Notes under the pieces: model-generated
What the model saw: the letters and a program-made list of their open reading frames with translations, nothing else
Database searches by the model: none
Told to the model about the DNA's origin: nothing
Source of the DNA: Omnitrophica WOR_2 bacterium RIFCSPHIGHO2_02_FULL_48_11
GTDB lineage: Bacteria > Omnitrophota > Gorgyraeia > Zapsychrales > GWA2-47-8
Direction of reading: 5' to 3'
Length of the DNA stretch: 35,324 bases
Assembly (NCBI GenBank): GCA_001805615.1
Contig: MHGP01000017.1
Location: 11,900-47,223 of the forward strand
Position numbers and translations under genes: made by a program
Shown here: positions 23,934-32,715 of the stretch, one piece after another
Layout: each line of letters opens with the position of its first letter
Numbering within the stretch: the stretch's first letter is position 1

Positions 23934-25088
23934 TTAATTATAGATAAAACGTTTCGCCTCTTCCCGGGCCCAAACATCCGCCGATAAAATATCGCTGAGT
24001 TTCGGGCGTGCGGTGTTTTTATGATTTTTTACGACCTTCTCGACCGTACGGTAAATGCCGGAAAATTTCAACTGACCGTTTAAAAAAGCCTCCACGGCTT
24101 CTTCATCCGCCGCGTTAAGGACCGCCGGCAACGTCCCGCCGCGTCTTGCAACATCAAAGGCCAAAGCCAGAGCAGGGAATTTTTTGAAATCCGGCTTTTT
24201 AAAAGTCAGCGTCCCCAATTGCGCAAAATCGATCTGCGCCAGGCCTGATTCCCACCGGTCCGGATAGGTCAAGGCATATTGAATAGGAAGCCGCATATCG
24301 GTCACCCCTAACTGGGCGAGGATCGAACCGTCTTTAAACCCTACCATCGAATGAATGATCGCCTCCGGATGGATCACCACTTCGATATCCTCAACCCGCA
24401 GTCCGAACAAACGCGTCGCTTCGATCACTTCAAAACCCTTATTCATCAGCGTCGCGGAATCGACGGTGATTTTTTTCCCCATTTTCCAGCGCGGATGATC
24501 CAAAATCTGTTTCACGGACAATTGGTCAAACTTGGTTTGCGGGACGTTATTTAGCGCCCCGCCCGACGCCGTCAGATAAATTTTCTTTAATTGTTCGCGC
24601 TTTTGTCCTTCCAGGCATTGAAAGATCGCGCTTTGTTCGCTGTCCACCGGGATGATCCGCGCCTCGTGCTTTCTCGCCTCCTGCATAAGGATATCCCCGG
24701 CGATCACCAACGCCTCTTTGTTGGCCGGCGCGACGGTTTTTCCGCAACGGACCGCTTTAAGAAATGGCGCCAGCGCCGCACTCCCCCGCATCCCGATGAC
24801 GACAACATCCACCGCCGGCAAACTCACGAGATCCTCAAGATCATGGTGCACATCCCATATCTTTATTTTTCTCAAAGAAGCATGCCGCTTGAAATATTTG
24901 ACCCCTTCATCGGCAACGGCAACGTGCGTCGGCTGATATTTCCTGATCTGCTCTTCCAACAAGCGAATATTATGATACGCGGTCAGGCCAACGACTTTAA
25001 ACCGGTCCGGAAACCGATCAATGACTTTCAGCGTATTGATCCCGATCGATCCGGTTGATCCGAGAATGACGACCTGCTTACGTGGCAT
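23934..25088 (-). CDS. dxr: 1-deoxy-D-xylulose-5-phosphate reductoisomerase
   Basis: A 384-aa Dxr, the committed enzyme of the MEP isoprenoid pathway. The NADPH site is QVVILGSTGSIGINTLKVI; PANKEALVIAGDIL, PVDSEQSAIFQCL, LTASGGALNNVP (the flexible loop), HPRWKMGKKITVDSATLMNKGFEVIEA and IHPEAIIHSMV supply the metal- and substrate-binding residues. Length is typical. It ends 15 nt before rseP and starts 2 nt after the cdsA stop. Together with uppS, it supplies polyprenyl carriers for wall and LPS synthesis. Confidence 0.97.
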   Translation of the reverse strand: MPRKQVVILGSTGSIGINTLKVIDRFPDRFKVVGLTAYHNIRLLEEQIRKYQPTHVAVADEGVKYFKRHASLRKIKIWDVHHDLEDLVSLPAVDVVVIGMRGSAALAPFLKAVRCGKTVAPANKEALVIAGDILMQEARKHEARIIPVDSEQSAIFQCLEGQKREQLKKIYLTASGGALNNVPQTKFDQLSVKQILDHPRWKMGKKITVDSATLMNKGFEVIEATRLFGLRVEDIEVVIHPEAIIHSMVGFKDGSILAQLGVTDMRLPIQYALTYPDRWESGLAQIDFAQLGTLTFKKPDFKKFPALALAFDVARRGGTLPAVLNAADEEAVEAFLNGQLKFSGIYRTVEKVVKNHKNTARPKLSDILSADVWAREEAKRFIYN

Positions 25089-25090
25089 AA

Positions 25091-25933
25091 TTACATTCTA
25101 TATACGGTATTAAGGGTCGCGCTCATGTACAAATAAAAAGCCGGGGCCGCAAACAGCAAACTGTCGATCACATCCAGAACGCCGCCCATGCCCGGCAAAA
25201 TTTTCCCGGAATCTTTCACCTGACAATCGCGTTTGATCAGGGACTCGTAAATATCGCCCAACTGGCCCATCCCGCCAAAGAAAGCGCCCATCAAGGCCAC
25301 TTGGATCAACGGGAACGGCGGATGCTCCGGCAGCCAAGAGCGGCTCAACACGGCCGCCGTAACGCTAAAAACAAAACTTCCCAAAGCCCCTTCCACTGTT
25401 TTATTGGGACTGATCCTGGGAAATAAGGGATGTTTGCCAAAACGGCTGCCGACCAACAAGGCCCCGATATCACCGACTTTGGTGACCAACAGGATAAAGG
25501 CCAACAGCTTAACCCCCTCATCTCCCGGCAGTAAGAACCGGATCTTAATGAGAAAACTGAAGAACCAAGAAACATACAGGACGCCGAAAGACGTCACCGA
25601 AATCCCGACGGTGGCATTGTTGTTGTCATTTCTTCCCAGCTGCAAAAGAAATATCAGCAAGAAAGCCAGAACGATAAATAACAATTCCCAATTCTTCGTA
25701 AATTCAAAACTATGATAAATCGAAAGCGGAATAAGCAGGCCGATAAAGATCCCCACATAACTGTAGATAGGGACACCCTTCTTCTTTATCATGTAAAAAA
25801 ATTCGTATAACCCGCCGACGGTTAAAGCCAAGATCACCAAAATAAAAACCCACTCATTGACGACGGCCATAATCGTCAGCAAGATCATCAAACTGGAACT
25901 CAGCAAACGGTTATACGGCATCACTTTGCTCAC
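25091..25933 (-). CDS. cdsA: Phosphatidate cytidylyltransferase
   Basis: A 280-aa integral membrane protein that makes CDP-diacylglycerol from phosphatidate and CTP. Seven or eight hydrophobic helices are evident. The C-terminal signature SLIKRDCQVKDSGKILPGMGGVLDVIDS is diagnostic; GDIGALLVGSRFGKHPLFPRISPNKTVEGALG precedes it. The GTG at 25931-25933 has GGAGG about 10 nt upstream, within the end of uppS; an ATG four codons later is the alternative. It overlaps none of its neighbours but is packed within 2 nt of both. Confidence 0.95.
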   Translation of the reverse strand: MSKVMPYNRLLSSSLMILLTIMAVVNEWVFILVILALTVGGLYEFFYMIKKKGVPIYSYVGIFIGLLIPLSIYHSFEFTKNWELLFIVLAFLLIFLLQLGRNDNNNATVGISVTSFGVLYVSWFFSFLIKIRFLLPGDEGVKLLAFILLVTKVGDIGALLVGSRFGKHPLFPRISPNKTVEGALGSFVFSVTAAVLSRSWLPEHPPFPLIQVALMGAFFGGMGQLGDIYESLIKRDCQVKDSGKILPGMGGVLDVIDSLLFAAPAFYLYMSATLNTVYRM

Positions 25934-25935
25934 GC

Positions 25936-26661
25936 TCAGGATCCCTCCTCGACCTTTCCGTAACGTCTTTCCCGGCTTTGAAAATCTTCCACCGCTTTTT
26001 TAAATTCCTCCTCATCAAAATCCGGCCAACATTTTTCCGTAAAATAAAACTCGGCGTAGGAACATTGCCAAAGCAGAAAATTGCTGATCCGTTTCTCTCC
26101 CGAAGTTCTGATCAACAGATCCGGATCCGGCAATCCCCTGGTGTACAAGGCCTGGTCCATCGTCGCTTCGTCAATATCCTCGACCTGAAGCTTGCCTTCC
26201 TGAACGGCCTTAACAATTTTCTTAACGGCATCAAGGATCTCCACGCGCGCACCGTAATTGAAGGCCATATTCAAGATCATCCCCGTATTATCTTCCGTGC
26301 GTTTCATCGTCGTATGGATACTCTGCCAGACTTCTTTGGGGATCCCGGCTTCACGGCCGATCAGTTGAAAACGGATATTTTTTTGATTGAGCTTACCGAT
26401 TTTCTGGACCAACACCTCACTCAAAGTCCGCATCAAAATAGCGACTTCCGCCTGAGGCCTATTCCAATTTTCCGTCGAAAAAGTAAATAAAGTCAGGACT
26501 TTAATGCCCAGGGCGCTGGCCGCGTCAATGATCTCTTCAACCCGTCTCACTCCCTCCATATGACCGCGCGTACGGGGAAGATTGCGATTCTTTGCCCAAC
26601 GGCCGTTCCCGTCCATGATAATGGCTACATGTTGAGGGAGATCTTCCTTGTCCGGTTTCAC
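25936..26661 (-). CDS. uppS: Undecaprenyl (isoprenyl) diphosphate synthase
   Basis: A cis-prenyltransferase of about 241 aa that builds the lipid carrier for peptidoglycan and LPS. HVAIIMDGNGRWAKNRNLPRTRGHMEGV holds the catalytic Asp; LTLFTFSTENWNRP, NMAFNYGARVEI and LLIRTSGEKRISNFLLWQCSYAEFYF are the other family blocks. I prefer the GTG at 26659-26661, which has AAAGGA 9 nt upstream; a TTG 18 nt further up overlaps that Shine-Dalgarno. A terminator lies just upstream, so uppS may start a transcript through dxr, rseP and beyond. Confidence 0.96.
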   Translation of the reverse strand: MKPDKEDLPQHVAIIMDGNGRWAKNRNLPRTRGHMEGVRRVEEIIDAASALGIKVLTLFTFSTENWNRPQAEVAILMRTLSEVLVQKIGKLNQKNIRFQLIGREAGIPKEVWQSIHTTMKRTEDNTGMILNMAFNYGARVEILDAVKKIVKAVQEGKLQVEDIDEATMDQALYTRGLPDPDLLIRTSGEKRISNFLLWQCSYAEFYFTEKCWPDFDEEEFKKAVEDFQSRERRYGKVEEGS

Positions 26662-26677
26662 CTTACCTGTTCCTTTC

Positions 26678-26710
26678 AAAAAAAATGAGGGATATCTCCA
26701 TCCCCCATCA
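26678..26710 (-). terminator. Intrinsic terminator before uppS
   Basis: Read on the minus strand: a GGGAT-GGAGA-TATCCC hairpin within G/C-rich flanks, followed after TCA by eight Ts. It ends the OmpA/coiled-coil transcript and lies only about 17 nt before the uppS GTG. Confidence 0.6.
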
Positions 26711-26789
26711 CCACAAGCTCCTTAAAAATAAAGACAACAGAATCAACTTAGCATAAAATCACTTCTTTTGGGTCTGCGGCTGATTGGAC

Positions 26790-27161
26790 TTACCTGTTCC
26801 GGGATTCCCCGCCCGCCGGAACATTTCCTGCAGAAAGTTCTAATTCCTTTAATCTTTGCTCCAAAGCTGCTTTCTCTTGGCTGACACTGTCAATCTGTGA
26901 AACTAAATCGTCTTTTTCTATCTCCCCCTCTTGCAAGACTTGCTGGATTTTTTCTAACTTAGAGCGGGTACTATTAATTTCTCCCTGCAGGCTGCTGACC
27001 TTCATCTCAGTTTGCTGCAACTTCTCTTCTGCCGTGATCCTTTGATAGCGCTCCAAATCCAAGGCTTTTTTGGCATTTGTTTCTGTCTGATAAGCCTTGA
27101 ACATCAAGAGGCACGCCAAGAGCACCGCGACCACAGCAATAGGAACAAGAGTGTTTTTCAC
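26790..27161 (-). CDS. Membrane-anchored coiled-coil protein of unknown function
   Basis: A 123-aa protein with one N-terminal transmembrane helix (LVPIAVVAVLLACLLMF) and a long heptad-rich coiled coil from about residue 30 to 108 (ITAEEKLQQTEMKVSSLQ, EKAALEQRLKELELS). The C-terminal tail is short and Gly/Arg-rich. It begins at a GTG with a weak purine-rich Shine-Dalgarno. It lies 20 nt after the OmpA-type gene and before a terminator, so the two form a small envelope operon. A periplasmic scaffold role is possible; nothing more specific can be seen. Confidence 0.75.
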   Translation of the reverse strand: MKNTLVPIAVVAVLLACLLMFKAYQTETNAKKALDLERYQRITAEEKLQQTEMKVSSLQGEINSTRSKLEKIQQVLQEGEIEKDDLVSQIDSVSQEKAALEQRLKELELSAGNVPAGGESRNR

Positions 27162-27181
27162 AAACTTTTCTCTATCTCAAA

Positions 27182-27823
27182 TTACTTTAAATTCTCTGCA
27201 TCCGAGTCGCTTGTTTGGGCGGCTTCTTTGACCACATTGGGCAAAATGACGATCTCCACCCGGCGGTTCTTCTGTCTTCCCTCTACTGTCTCATTATCAG
27301 CGACCGGTTTATATTCACCATAACCCGTCCCGGATAACCGAGCCGGCTCGACATCCTGATCATCAATCATGTAATGCAGTACACTCATGGCCCGGGCCGA
27401 AGAAAGCTCCCAGTTCGATTTCCATCCGGAGTGTCTGATCGGAACATTATCCGTGTGACCCTCGATCCCGATGTTAAGGTCCCGCACCGTCGTGTTGAGA
27501 ACACCCGTGACTTTGGCAAGCTTTTCCAAAGAATCCTCACGCAATTTGGCTTTTCCGGAATCAAATAACACCTCTGAGACGAATGTCACCACCAACCCGC
27601 GGTCTGTCATATCGACCCTGGCTTGCTTGCCGTCAATTTCGCTACGCAGGCGGTCTTCGAGTTCCTTTTTGGCTTGTTCAAGTTCGCTCAACTGGGTTTT
27701 CAATTGAGTGATTTTTTCAACATCCGTACGCCGTCCTTTTTGGAAAATAAGCGTACAGCCGCTTAATGCCAAACTTAAAAAAATGATTAAAAATGAAGTT
27801 AAAATTGTCTTTGCGTTATACAT
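27182..27823 (-). CDS. OmpA/MotB-domain lipoprotein
   Basis: A 213-aa lipoprotein starting at the ATG at 27821-27823, which has a near-perfect AAGGAGG 5 nt upstream. Signal peptide and lipobox are MYNAKTILTSFLIIFLSLAL-SGC. A coiled-coil spacer (KITQLKTQLSELEQAKKELE) leads to an OmpA-C domain with the peptidoglycan-binding residues in EGHTDNVPI and QKNRRVEIVI. It probably tethers the membrane to peptidoglycan. The layout (lipoprotein, coiled coil, OmpA) resembles Pal/YiaD-type proteins. Confidence 0.92.
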   Translation of the reverse strand: MYNAKTILTSFLIIFLSLALSGCTLIFQKGRRTDVEKITQLKTQLSELEQAKKELEDRLRSEIDGKQARVDMTDRGLVVTFVSEVLFDSGKAKLREDSLEKLAKVTGVLNTTVRDLNIGIEGHTDNVPIRHSGWKSNWELSSARAMSVLHYMIDDQDVEPARLSGTGYGEYKPVADNETVEGRQKNRRVEIVILPNVVKEAAQTSDSDAENLK

Positions 27824-27853
27824 TACATCCTCCTTTTTCCAGGATTTCAAGTT

Positions 27854-27881
27854 AACATAGCCCCAAATCAAAGTCAAGCAA
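27854..27881 (-). promoter_or_regulatory. Predicted sigma70-type promoter for the OmpA gene
   Basis: On the minus strand TTGCTT, a 16-nt spacer and TATGTT precede the OmpA-type gene by about 30 nt. The fit to consensus is moderate. Confidence 0.4.
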
Positions 27882-27948
27882 TTTCTCTTTCAACTCAATG
27901 TGTTTTAATAAGATATGAGATTTTCGCTGAAACGAAACATCCTCAAAA

Positions 27949-29220
27949 CTAACGGATAATGATCTCATCCCTTTTTGAGCCTACCGAAATATACTTTACT
28001 CTAATTCCCAAAATCTTTTCCAACCGTTCAATATATTTTCGTGCGTTTAAAGGAAGTTTTTTGTAACTGCGCACCCCCCGGGTTGAGGCCTGCCAACCGG
28101 GAACACTTTCATAAACCGGCTCGGCGTGACTTAAGACCTCAAAATCCATGGGGAAATCCTTAAACGTCTTTCCCTTATATTTATAAGCCACACAAAATTT
28201 AATATCCTTTAAATCATCCAGGACATCCAATTTCATGACAGCGAGTTCCGAAATACCGTTCACCATGACCGCGTATTTCACCATAACGCTGTCGAACCAC
28301 CCGCAGCGTCGGGGCCGGCCGGTCGTGGCGCCGAACTCGTTGCCTTTGCAGCGGATCTCCTCTTCCAGTTTGTCGGAGAATTCGGTAGGGAACGGCCCTT
28401 CACCCACCCGTGTCGTATAGGCCTTGATCGCCGCGATGGCTTTATCGATCTTGGTCGGGCTCACCCCTGTCCCGGCACAGGCCCCGCCAACAATCGAATT
28501 CGAAGAAGTCACAAACGGATACGTTCCAAAATCAATATCCAAAAATGTCCCCTGGGCCCCCTCGAAAAGGACCGTTTTTCCCTTTTCGATCTCCCGGTTG
28601 AGATACAAAGAAGTATCGCAGACATACGGCGCAAGCTTGCGGCCGTATTCCAAATACTCATTATAGACATCGCCGAACGAAAAATCCTTCTGCCCGTAGA
28701 CCTTGGTAAAAATTTCGTTCTTTTCCTTAATATTATCTTCCAGCTTGCTTTTCAAAACCTGCGGATTCAAAAGATCAATGATCCGGATACCGCAGCGGGC
28801 CACTTTGTCCGCGTAACAAGGCCCGATACCCCGTCCGGTCGTGCCGATTTTGTTAACCCGGATGGACTCGCGCAGGCCGTCTAAGATCCGATGGTACGGA
28901 AGGATCACATGGGCGTGCCCCGAGATCTTCAGCTGTTTGGGTGTCACAGTGATCCCGCGCTTCTTTAAAGCATTGAGCTCTTCCAAAAGAACTTTAGGGT
29001 CAACCACGACACCGTTGGCAATGACCGAAACCTTACTCTTGTGTAAGATCGCCGACGGAAGCAAATGAAAAACATATTCCTGATCTCCCACAACGACCGT
29101 ATGCCCGGCGTTGTTGCCGCCCTGGTAACGCGCGGTAATATCGGTATCCTGCGAAAGGATATCGATCAATTTTCCCTTGCCTTCGTCGCCCCATTGGGCG
29201 CCCACCACAACAATATTCAT
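27949..29220 (-). CDS. purA: Adenylosuccinate synthetase
   Basis: A 423-aa PurA, which joins IMP and aspartate using GTP in AMP synthesis. GAQWGDEGKGKLIDILS is the P-loop-like N-terminus; ARYQGGNNAGHTVVVG, GTTGRGIGPCYADK, FEGAQGTFLDIDFGTYPFV, GEGPFPTEF and TGRPRRCGWFD cover IMP and GTP binding. Length is typical. It is separated by 11 nt from the membrane-protein gene upstream; the following gap contains a promoter for the OmpA gene. Confidence 0.98.
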   Translation of the reverse strand: MNIVVVGAQWGDEGKGKLIDILSQDTDITARYQGGNNAGHTVVVGDQEYVFHLLPSAILHKSKVSVIANGVVVDPKVLLEELNALKKRGITVTPKQLKISGHAHVILPYHRILDGLRESIRVNKIGTTGRGIGPCYADKVARCGIRIIDLLNPQVLKSKLEDNIKEKNEIFTKVYGQKDFSFGDVYNEYLEYGRKLAPYVCDTSLYLNREIEKGKTVLFEGAQGTFLDIDFGTYPFVTSSNSIVGGACAGTGVSPTKIDKAIAAIKAYTTRVGEGPFPTEFSDKLEEEIRCKGNEFGATTGRPRRCGWFDSVMVKYAVMVNGISELAVMKLDVLDDLKDIKFCVAYKYKGKTFKDFPMDFEVLSHAEPVYESVPGWQASTRGVRSYKKLPLNARKYIERLEKILGIRVKYISVGSKRDEIIIR

Positions 29221-29231
29221 TGCCGGATCCT

Positions 29232-29948
29232 TTATCTAAAAATTTGAATAAGACCCATCCCTAAAGAAATTAAAGCCGTCGCACTGATAATTTTTACTTT
29301 TGTGATAACCGAGCGTAAACGCGCCGACCAGTCTGGAGAATTCACCACCGCCAGCGTTGCGCCCAAAATAAGGATCAACGGCCAAACCGACACGATCCCA
29401 TAAACGCCAAAGCCCATGACCGACGGAAAACGCTGCCCGGGAAATAACAATCCGTAATACAACGACGCCAAAAAATAATGAGGCGGCCAAACCGATTCCA
29501 GAACGGCAGCGGCAATGCTTAGGATAATGGTAAGGAAAACGAATTTCCCGGTTTTGATTTGCGGCGCGGAAACTGCGGTATCGCGTGGCCCTAAGAAAAC
29601 AGGCATTTTTATCAATAACCGCCGGACATCAAGATACCGCCAATACGTCACCCAATCATAAAAATGCACCAAACCCAACCCAATAAAAAAGACAGCCACC
29701 AAAAGCTGCCCAAACCGCAAGTACATCTGCACTTTTAAAGGCCCCAACGCAAAATCAAATAACCCTAGAATCAACACCAGCTTCGTTAAGAAAAACGCAA
29801 TGATGAACGTAATCCCACCGACCCGAATATATTTTTCTGTCACTCCAAAGACCGATAAAAAAATGATAAAAAGAACACTCGTCGCTAACGCACACGGGTT
29901 GACGCTGTCGGTTAATCCCGCAGCAAAGGCTGGAATCAGATCACCCAT
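29232..29948 (-). CDS. CcdA/DsbD-like membrane protein with a single cysteine
   Basis: A 238-aa protein with about six hydrophobic helices. The first has AAGLTDSVNPCALATSVLFI, matching the first-helix PC motif of the CcdA/DsbD transmembrane family. CcdA-type proteins use a second cysteine in the fourth helix; here the comparable place reads AVLESVWPPHYFL and no other Cys exists in the protein, so thiol-relay activity is doubtful. It starts 7 nt after the serA stop and ends 11 nt before purA, hence probably in the same transcript. Function uncertain. Confidence 0.75.
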   Translation of the reverse strand: MGDLIPAFAAGLTDSVNPCALATSVLFIIFLSVFGVTEKYIRVGGITFIIAFFLTKLVLILGLFDFALGPLKVQMYLRFGQLLVAVFFIGLGLVHFYDWVTYWRYLDVRRLLIKMPVFLGPRDTAVSAPQIKTGKFVFLTIILSIAAAVLESVWPPHYFLASLYYGLLFPGQRFPSVMGFGVYGIVSVWPLILILGATLAVVNSPDWSARLRSVITKVKIISATALISLGMGLIQIFR

Positions 29949-29955
29949 AACCAGA

Positions 29956-31539
29956 TTAGACCTTAATAAATTTTACGGACAAAATATTCTTGGTCTTACG
30001 CAATTTTTCCAGCGTTGCCTCGGGGACTTTGCTGTCTACATTCACCAGGCTCATGGCTTCGCCGCCTTCGGCCTCGCGTCCTAACGTGATACCGGCAATA
30101 TTGACTTTGCTCTCCCCCAGGATCGTCCCTACAGCCCCCACAAATCCCGGTTTATCATTATTTTTGACAAGAAGCATATAGCCGTCGGGCAAGGCTTCCA
30201 CATAAATATTATTCACTTTGACGATGCGCGGCTTATTATTGTTCGAAAGGGTTCCCCAGACAGAAAAGGTCTCTTTGTCCGTCTTCACCTCGGCGCTCAC
30301 CCGGTTCACAAATTCCTGTTCCGTCGTGGATTGGATCGCCTGAACGTTGATGCCCCGCTCTTTTGCCAGGTCCAAGGCATTGATGCGGTTGACCGTATCC
30401 CCCAAGATCGGCGACAAAACTCCGTACACCAGCGCCATGGTAAGCGGTGCAACTTTTTGCTGCGTGACAACTCCACTGTAGGTAATTTTGACTTCCTCAA
30501 GGCGCCCCGCGACCAGCTGACCGGCAAATTTTCCCATCCGCTCGCTGAGATCGAGATAAGGCTCCAGGACCCGGTATTCTTCGGCGTTCACCGACGGAAA
30601 ATTCGCGGCGTTGACGATCCCGCGTCCCAAAAGCGCGTCCCGCACCGTCTTGGCGATCTCAATAGCGACGTTCACCTGCGCTTCGGATGTGGAGGCCCCT
30701 AAATGCGGCGTGACCACGCAATTCTCCAATTTTAAAAGCGGCAAATTGGGATCCGGCGGCTCCTGCTCAAAAACATCCACCGCACAGCCGGCGATCCTAC
30801 CGCTCTTTAATGCCTCCGCCAAATCATCTTCTTTGATGATCCCTCCCCGGGCGCAGTTGATGATACGCACGGTTTTTTTCATCTTAGCGATCTCTTTGGC
30901 CGTGATCAGGTGCGTCGTTTCATCACTCTTGGGGATGTGAATGGTGATATAGTCGGAATTGCGGAACAGATAATCCAACTCGACCATTTCAATGCCCATT
31001 TTAGAGGCGATCTCCAAAGACAAGAAAGGATCATACGCCAAGATCTTCATACCAAAACCTTTGGCCATCCGTGCGACCGTCGAGCCGATCCGCCCCAATC
31101 CGACAATGCCTAACGATTTATCAAATAATTCGACGCCGTTAAATTTATTGCGTTCCCATTTGCCGCTTTTAAGAGACGCACAGGCCTGCGGAATATTGCG
31201 GGACAAGGCCAGGATCAGGCTCATCGTGTGTTCGGCGGTGGACGTGGTATTCCCGCCGGGCGTGTTCATCGCCACGACCCCGCGTTTGGTGGCGGCCTTC
31301 AAATCCACGTTATCCAGTCCCACACCAGCGCGGCCAATCACTTTCAAACGGCTGGCAGCTTCCAAAATATCAGCGGTAACGGTCGTGCCGCTGCGTACGA
31401 TCAAGGCGTCATAATCCTTGATGATGCGCTTCAACTCTTCCGGCTTTAAATTGTATTTACAATCTACCTGGAACTCTTTAACTTCTTTTAAGATCGCAAT
31501 GCCTTCGTCGGCTAATTTATCGCTGATGAGAATTTTCAT
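29956..31539 (-). CDS. serA: D-3-phosphoglycerate dehydrogenase
   Basis: A 527-aa long-form SerA, first enzyme of serine synthesis. The substrate domain begins MKILISDKLADEGIAIL; the NAD site is GLGRIGSTVARMAKGFGMKI; the catalytic residues lie in INCARGGIIKE (Arg), FEQEPP (Glu) and TPHLGASTSEAQ (His). An intervening allosteric-substrate-binding domain and a C-terminal ACT domain (about 455-527; DKPGFVGAVGTILGESKVNIAG) follow, so serine feedback is likely. It lies 12 nt after a class V aminotransferase gene likely to perform the next step. Confidence 0.97.
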   Translation of the reverse strand: MKILISDKLADEGIAILKEVKEFQVDCKYNLKPEELKRIIKDYDALIVRSGTTVTADILEAASRLKVIGRAGVGLDNVDLKAATKRGVVAMNTPGGNTTSTAEHTMSLILALSRNIPQACASLKSGKWERNKFNGVELFDKSLGIVGLGRIGSTVARMAKGFGMKILAYDPFLSLEIASKMGIEMVELDYLFRNSDYITIHIPKSDETTHLITAKEIAKMKKTVRIINCARGGIIKEDDLAEALKSGRIAGCAVDVFEQEPPDPNLPLLKLENCVVTPHLGASTSEAQVNVAIEIAKTVRDALLGRGIVNAANFPSVNAEEYRVLEPYLDLSERMGKFAGQLVAGRLEEVKITYSGVVTQQKVAPLTMALVYGVLSPILGDTVNRINALDLAKERGINVQAIQSTTEQEFVNRVSAEVKTDKETFSVWGTLSNNNKPRIVKVNNIYVEALPDGYMLLVKNNDKPGFVGAVGTILGESKVNIAGITLGREAEGGEAMSLVNVDSKVPEATLEKLRKTKNILSVKFIKV

Positions 31540-31551
31540 GTACGGCTCCGC

Positions 31552-32694
31552 TTACTTAGTGTTAAAAAATTTCTGAGCGGCTGCCACACCTGCGCCCAGT
31601 TGAAACTTGTGTCCCATTTCGTGCAAAACCTTTTCCAAACAGGCAATGCCGGTGAGCATGTCATATTCGTCCAGACAACCCATATGAGAAATACGAATGA
31701 TCTTCCCTTTCACCGCGTCCTGGCCGCCAGCGACCGTGATCCCATGCGTATCCCGCATGATCTTGGCGAGCTTTTCTCCATCGATCCCCACCGGAAGATT
31801 GATCGGCGTGACGGCATTCGAAATGCAGGAATCCTCGGCCAGCAGGCTCAGCCCCAAGGCTTGGGCCGCCGCCCGTGTTCCCTTGGCCAAACGCGCGTAA
31901 TGACTAAAAAGTTTTTCCAGGCCCGCGGCCTTCATCAATTTGATACTTTCGTTCAAGGCTATGACAATTCCGATCGCCGGGGTAAAGGGCGTATCGGTTT
32001 TTTCCGCGGCCTTTTTGGCTTCCTTTAAATTAAAATAGTATTTCGGATTGGTGGATTTTTCCATGAGCGCCCAGGCCTTGGAGCTGACACTGACAAAAGC
32101 CAATCCCGGCGGCAGCATCAGTCCCTTCTGTGAGCCGGCAACGACCACATCGACTCCCCAGTTGTCCGTCTGCAAATCCACCGCGCCTAAACCGCTGATG
32201 GCGTCGACGACTAAAACGGCGTTGGTCTTTTTAACCACTTCGCCGATCGCCTTGATATCCGTCGTGACACCCGTTGAAGTTTCCACCAGTGTAACAAAAA
32301 CGGCTTTGATATTTTTTTCCTCATCCAAAATCTGCTTGATCTGAGCGGCAGTCGGCGCCTGACCCCATTTAATCTTGAGGACTTTTGCGTCCACGCCATA
32401 AGCTTGGCACAATTCTGTCCAGCGCTCGCCAAACTTTCCCCCGTCCACCGTGATCGCTTGATCTTTCGGGGACAGCAAATTGCACACCGCGGCTTCCATC
32501 CCCCCGGTCCCGGAAGAGGTCAGAATCAACACATCGTTCTTGGTTTGGAAAATATGTTTGAGACCGTCCACGGCCTCTTTGAGGATCGCCTGAAATTGCG
32601 GCGTGCGGTGATGAATGATCGGCCGGCCTAATGCCTCACATACCGGCGCGGGCAGCTGTGTCGGGCCCGGCGTAAGTAAAAGATTTCTTTTCAT
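31552..32694 (-). CDS. Class V aminotransferase (serine-glyoxylate/alanine-glyoxylate or phosphoserine type)
   Basis: A 380-aa PLP enzyme of the AGXT/SGAT group. N-terminal LLLTPGPTQLPAPVCEALGRPIIHHRTPQF, TSSGTGGMEAAVCNLL, VDAISGLGAVDLQTDNWGVDVVVAGSQKGLMLPPGLAF with the PLP lysine in GSQKG, and the C-terminal RISHMGCLDEYDML. It is directly upstream of serA, and no canonical serC is in the window. In several lineages a class V enzyme next to serA is thought to act as the phosphoserine aminotransferase; serine-glyoxylate or alanine-glyoxylate exchange is the alternative. The sequence alone does not decide. Confidence 0.92.
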   Translation of the reverse strand: MKRNLLLTPGPTQLPAPVCEALGRPIIHHRTPQFQAILKEAVDGLKHIFQTKNDVLILTSSGTGGMEAAVCNLLSPKDQAITVDGGKFGERWTELCQAYGVDAKVLKIKWGQAPTAAQIKQILDEEKNIKAVFVTLVETSTGVTTDIKAIGEVVKKTNAVLVVDAISGLGAVDLQTDNWGVDVVVAGSQKGLMLPPGLAFVSVSSKAWALMEKSTNPKYYFNLKEAKKAAEKTDTPFTPAIGIVIALNESIKLMKAAGLEKLFSHYARLAKGTRAAAQALGLSLLAEDSCISNAVTPINLPVGIDGEKLAKIMRDTHGITVAGGQDAVKGKIIRISHMGCLDEYDMLTGIACLEKVLHEMGHKFQLGAGVAAAQKFFNTK

Positions 32695-32715
32695 GACATC
32701 ATTCCTTTAACGTAA

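Noticed and set aside
27890-27948. Terminator after purA (TTTCG/CGAAA hairpin)
   Set aside because: The stem is short and A/T-rich, with no T-run after it.
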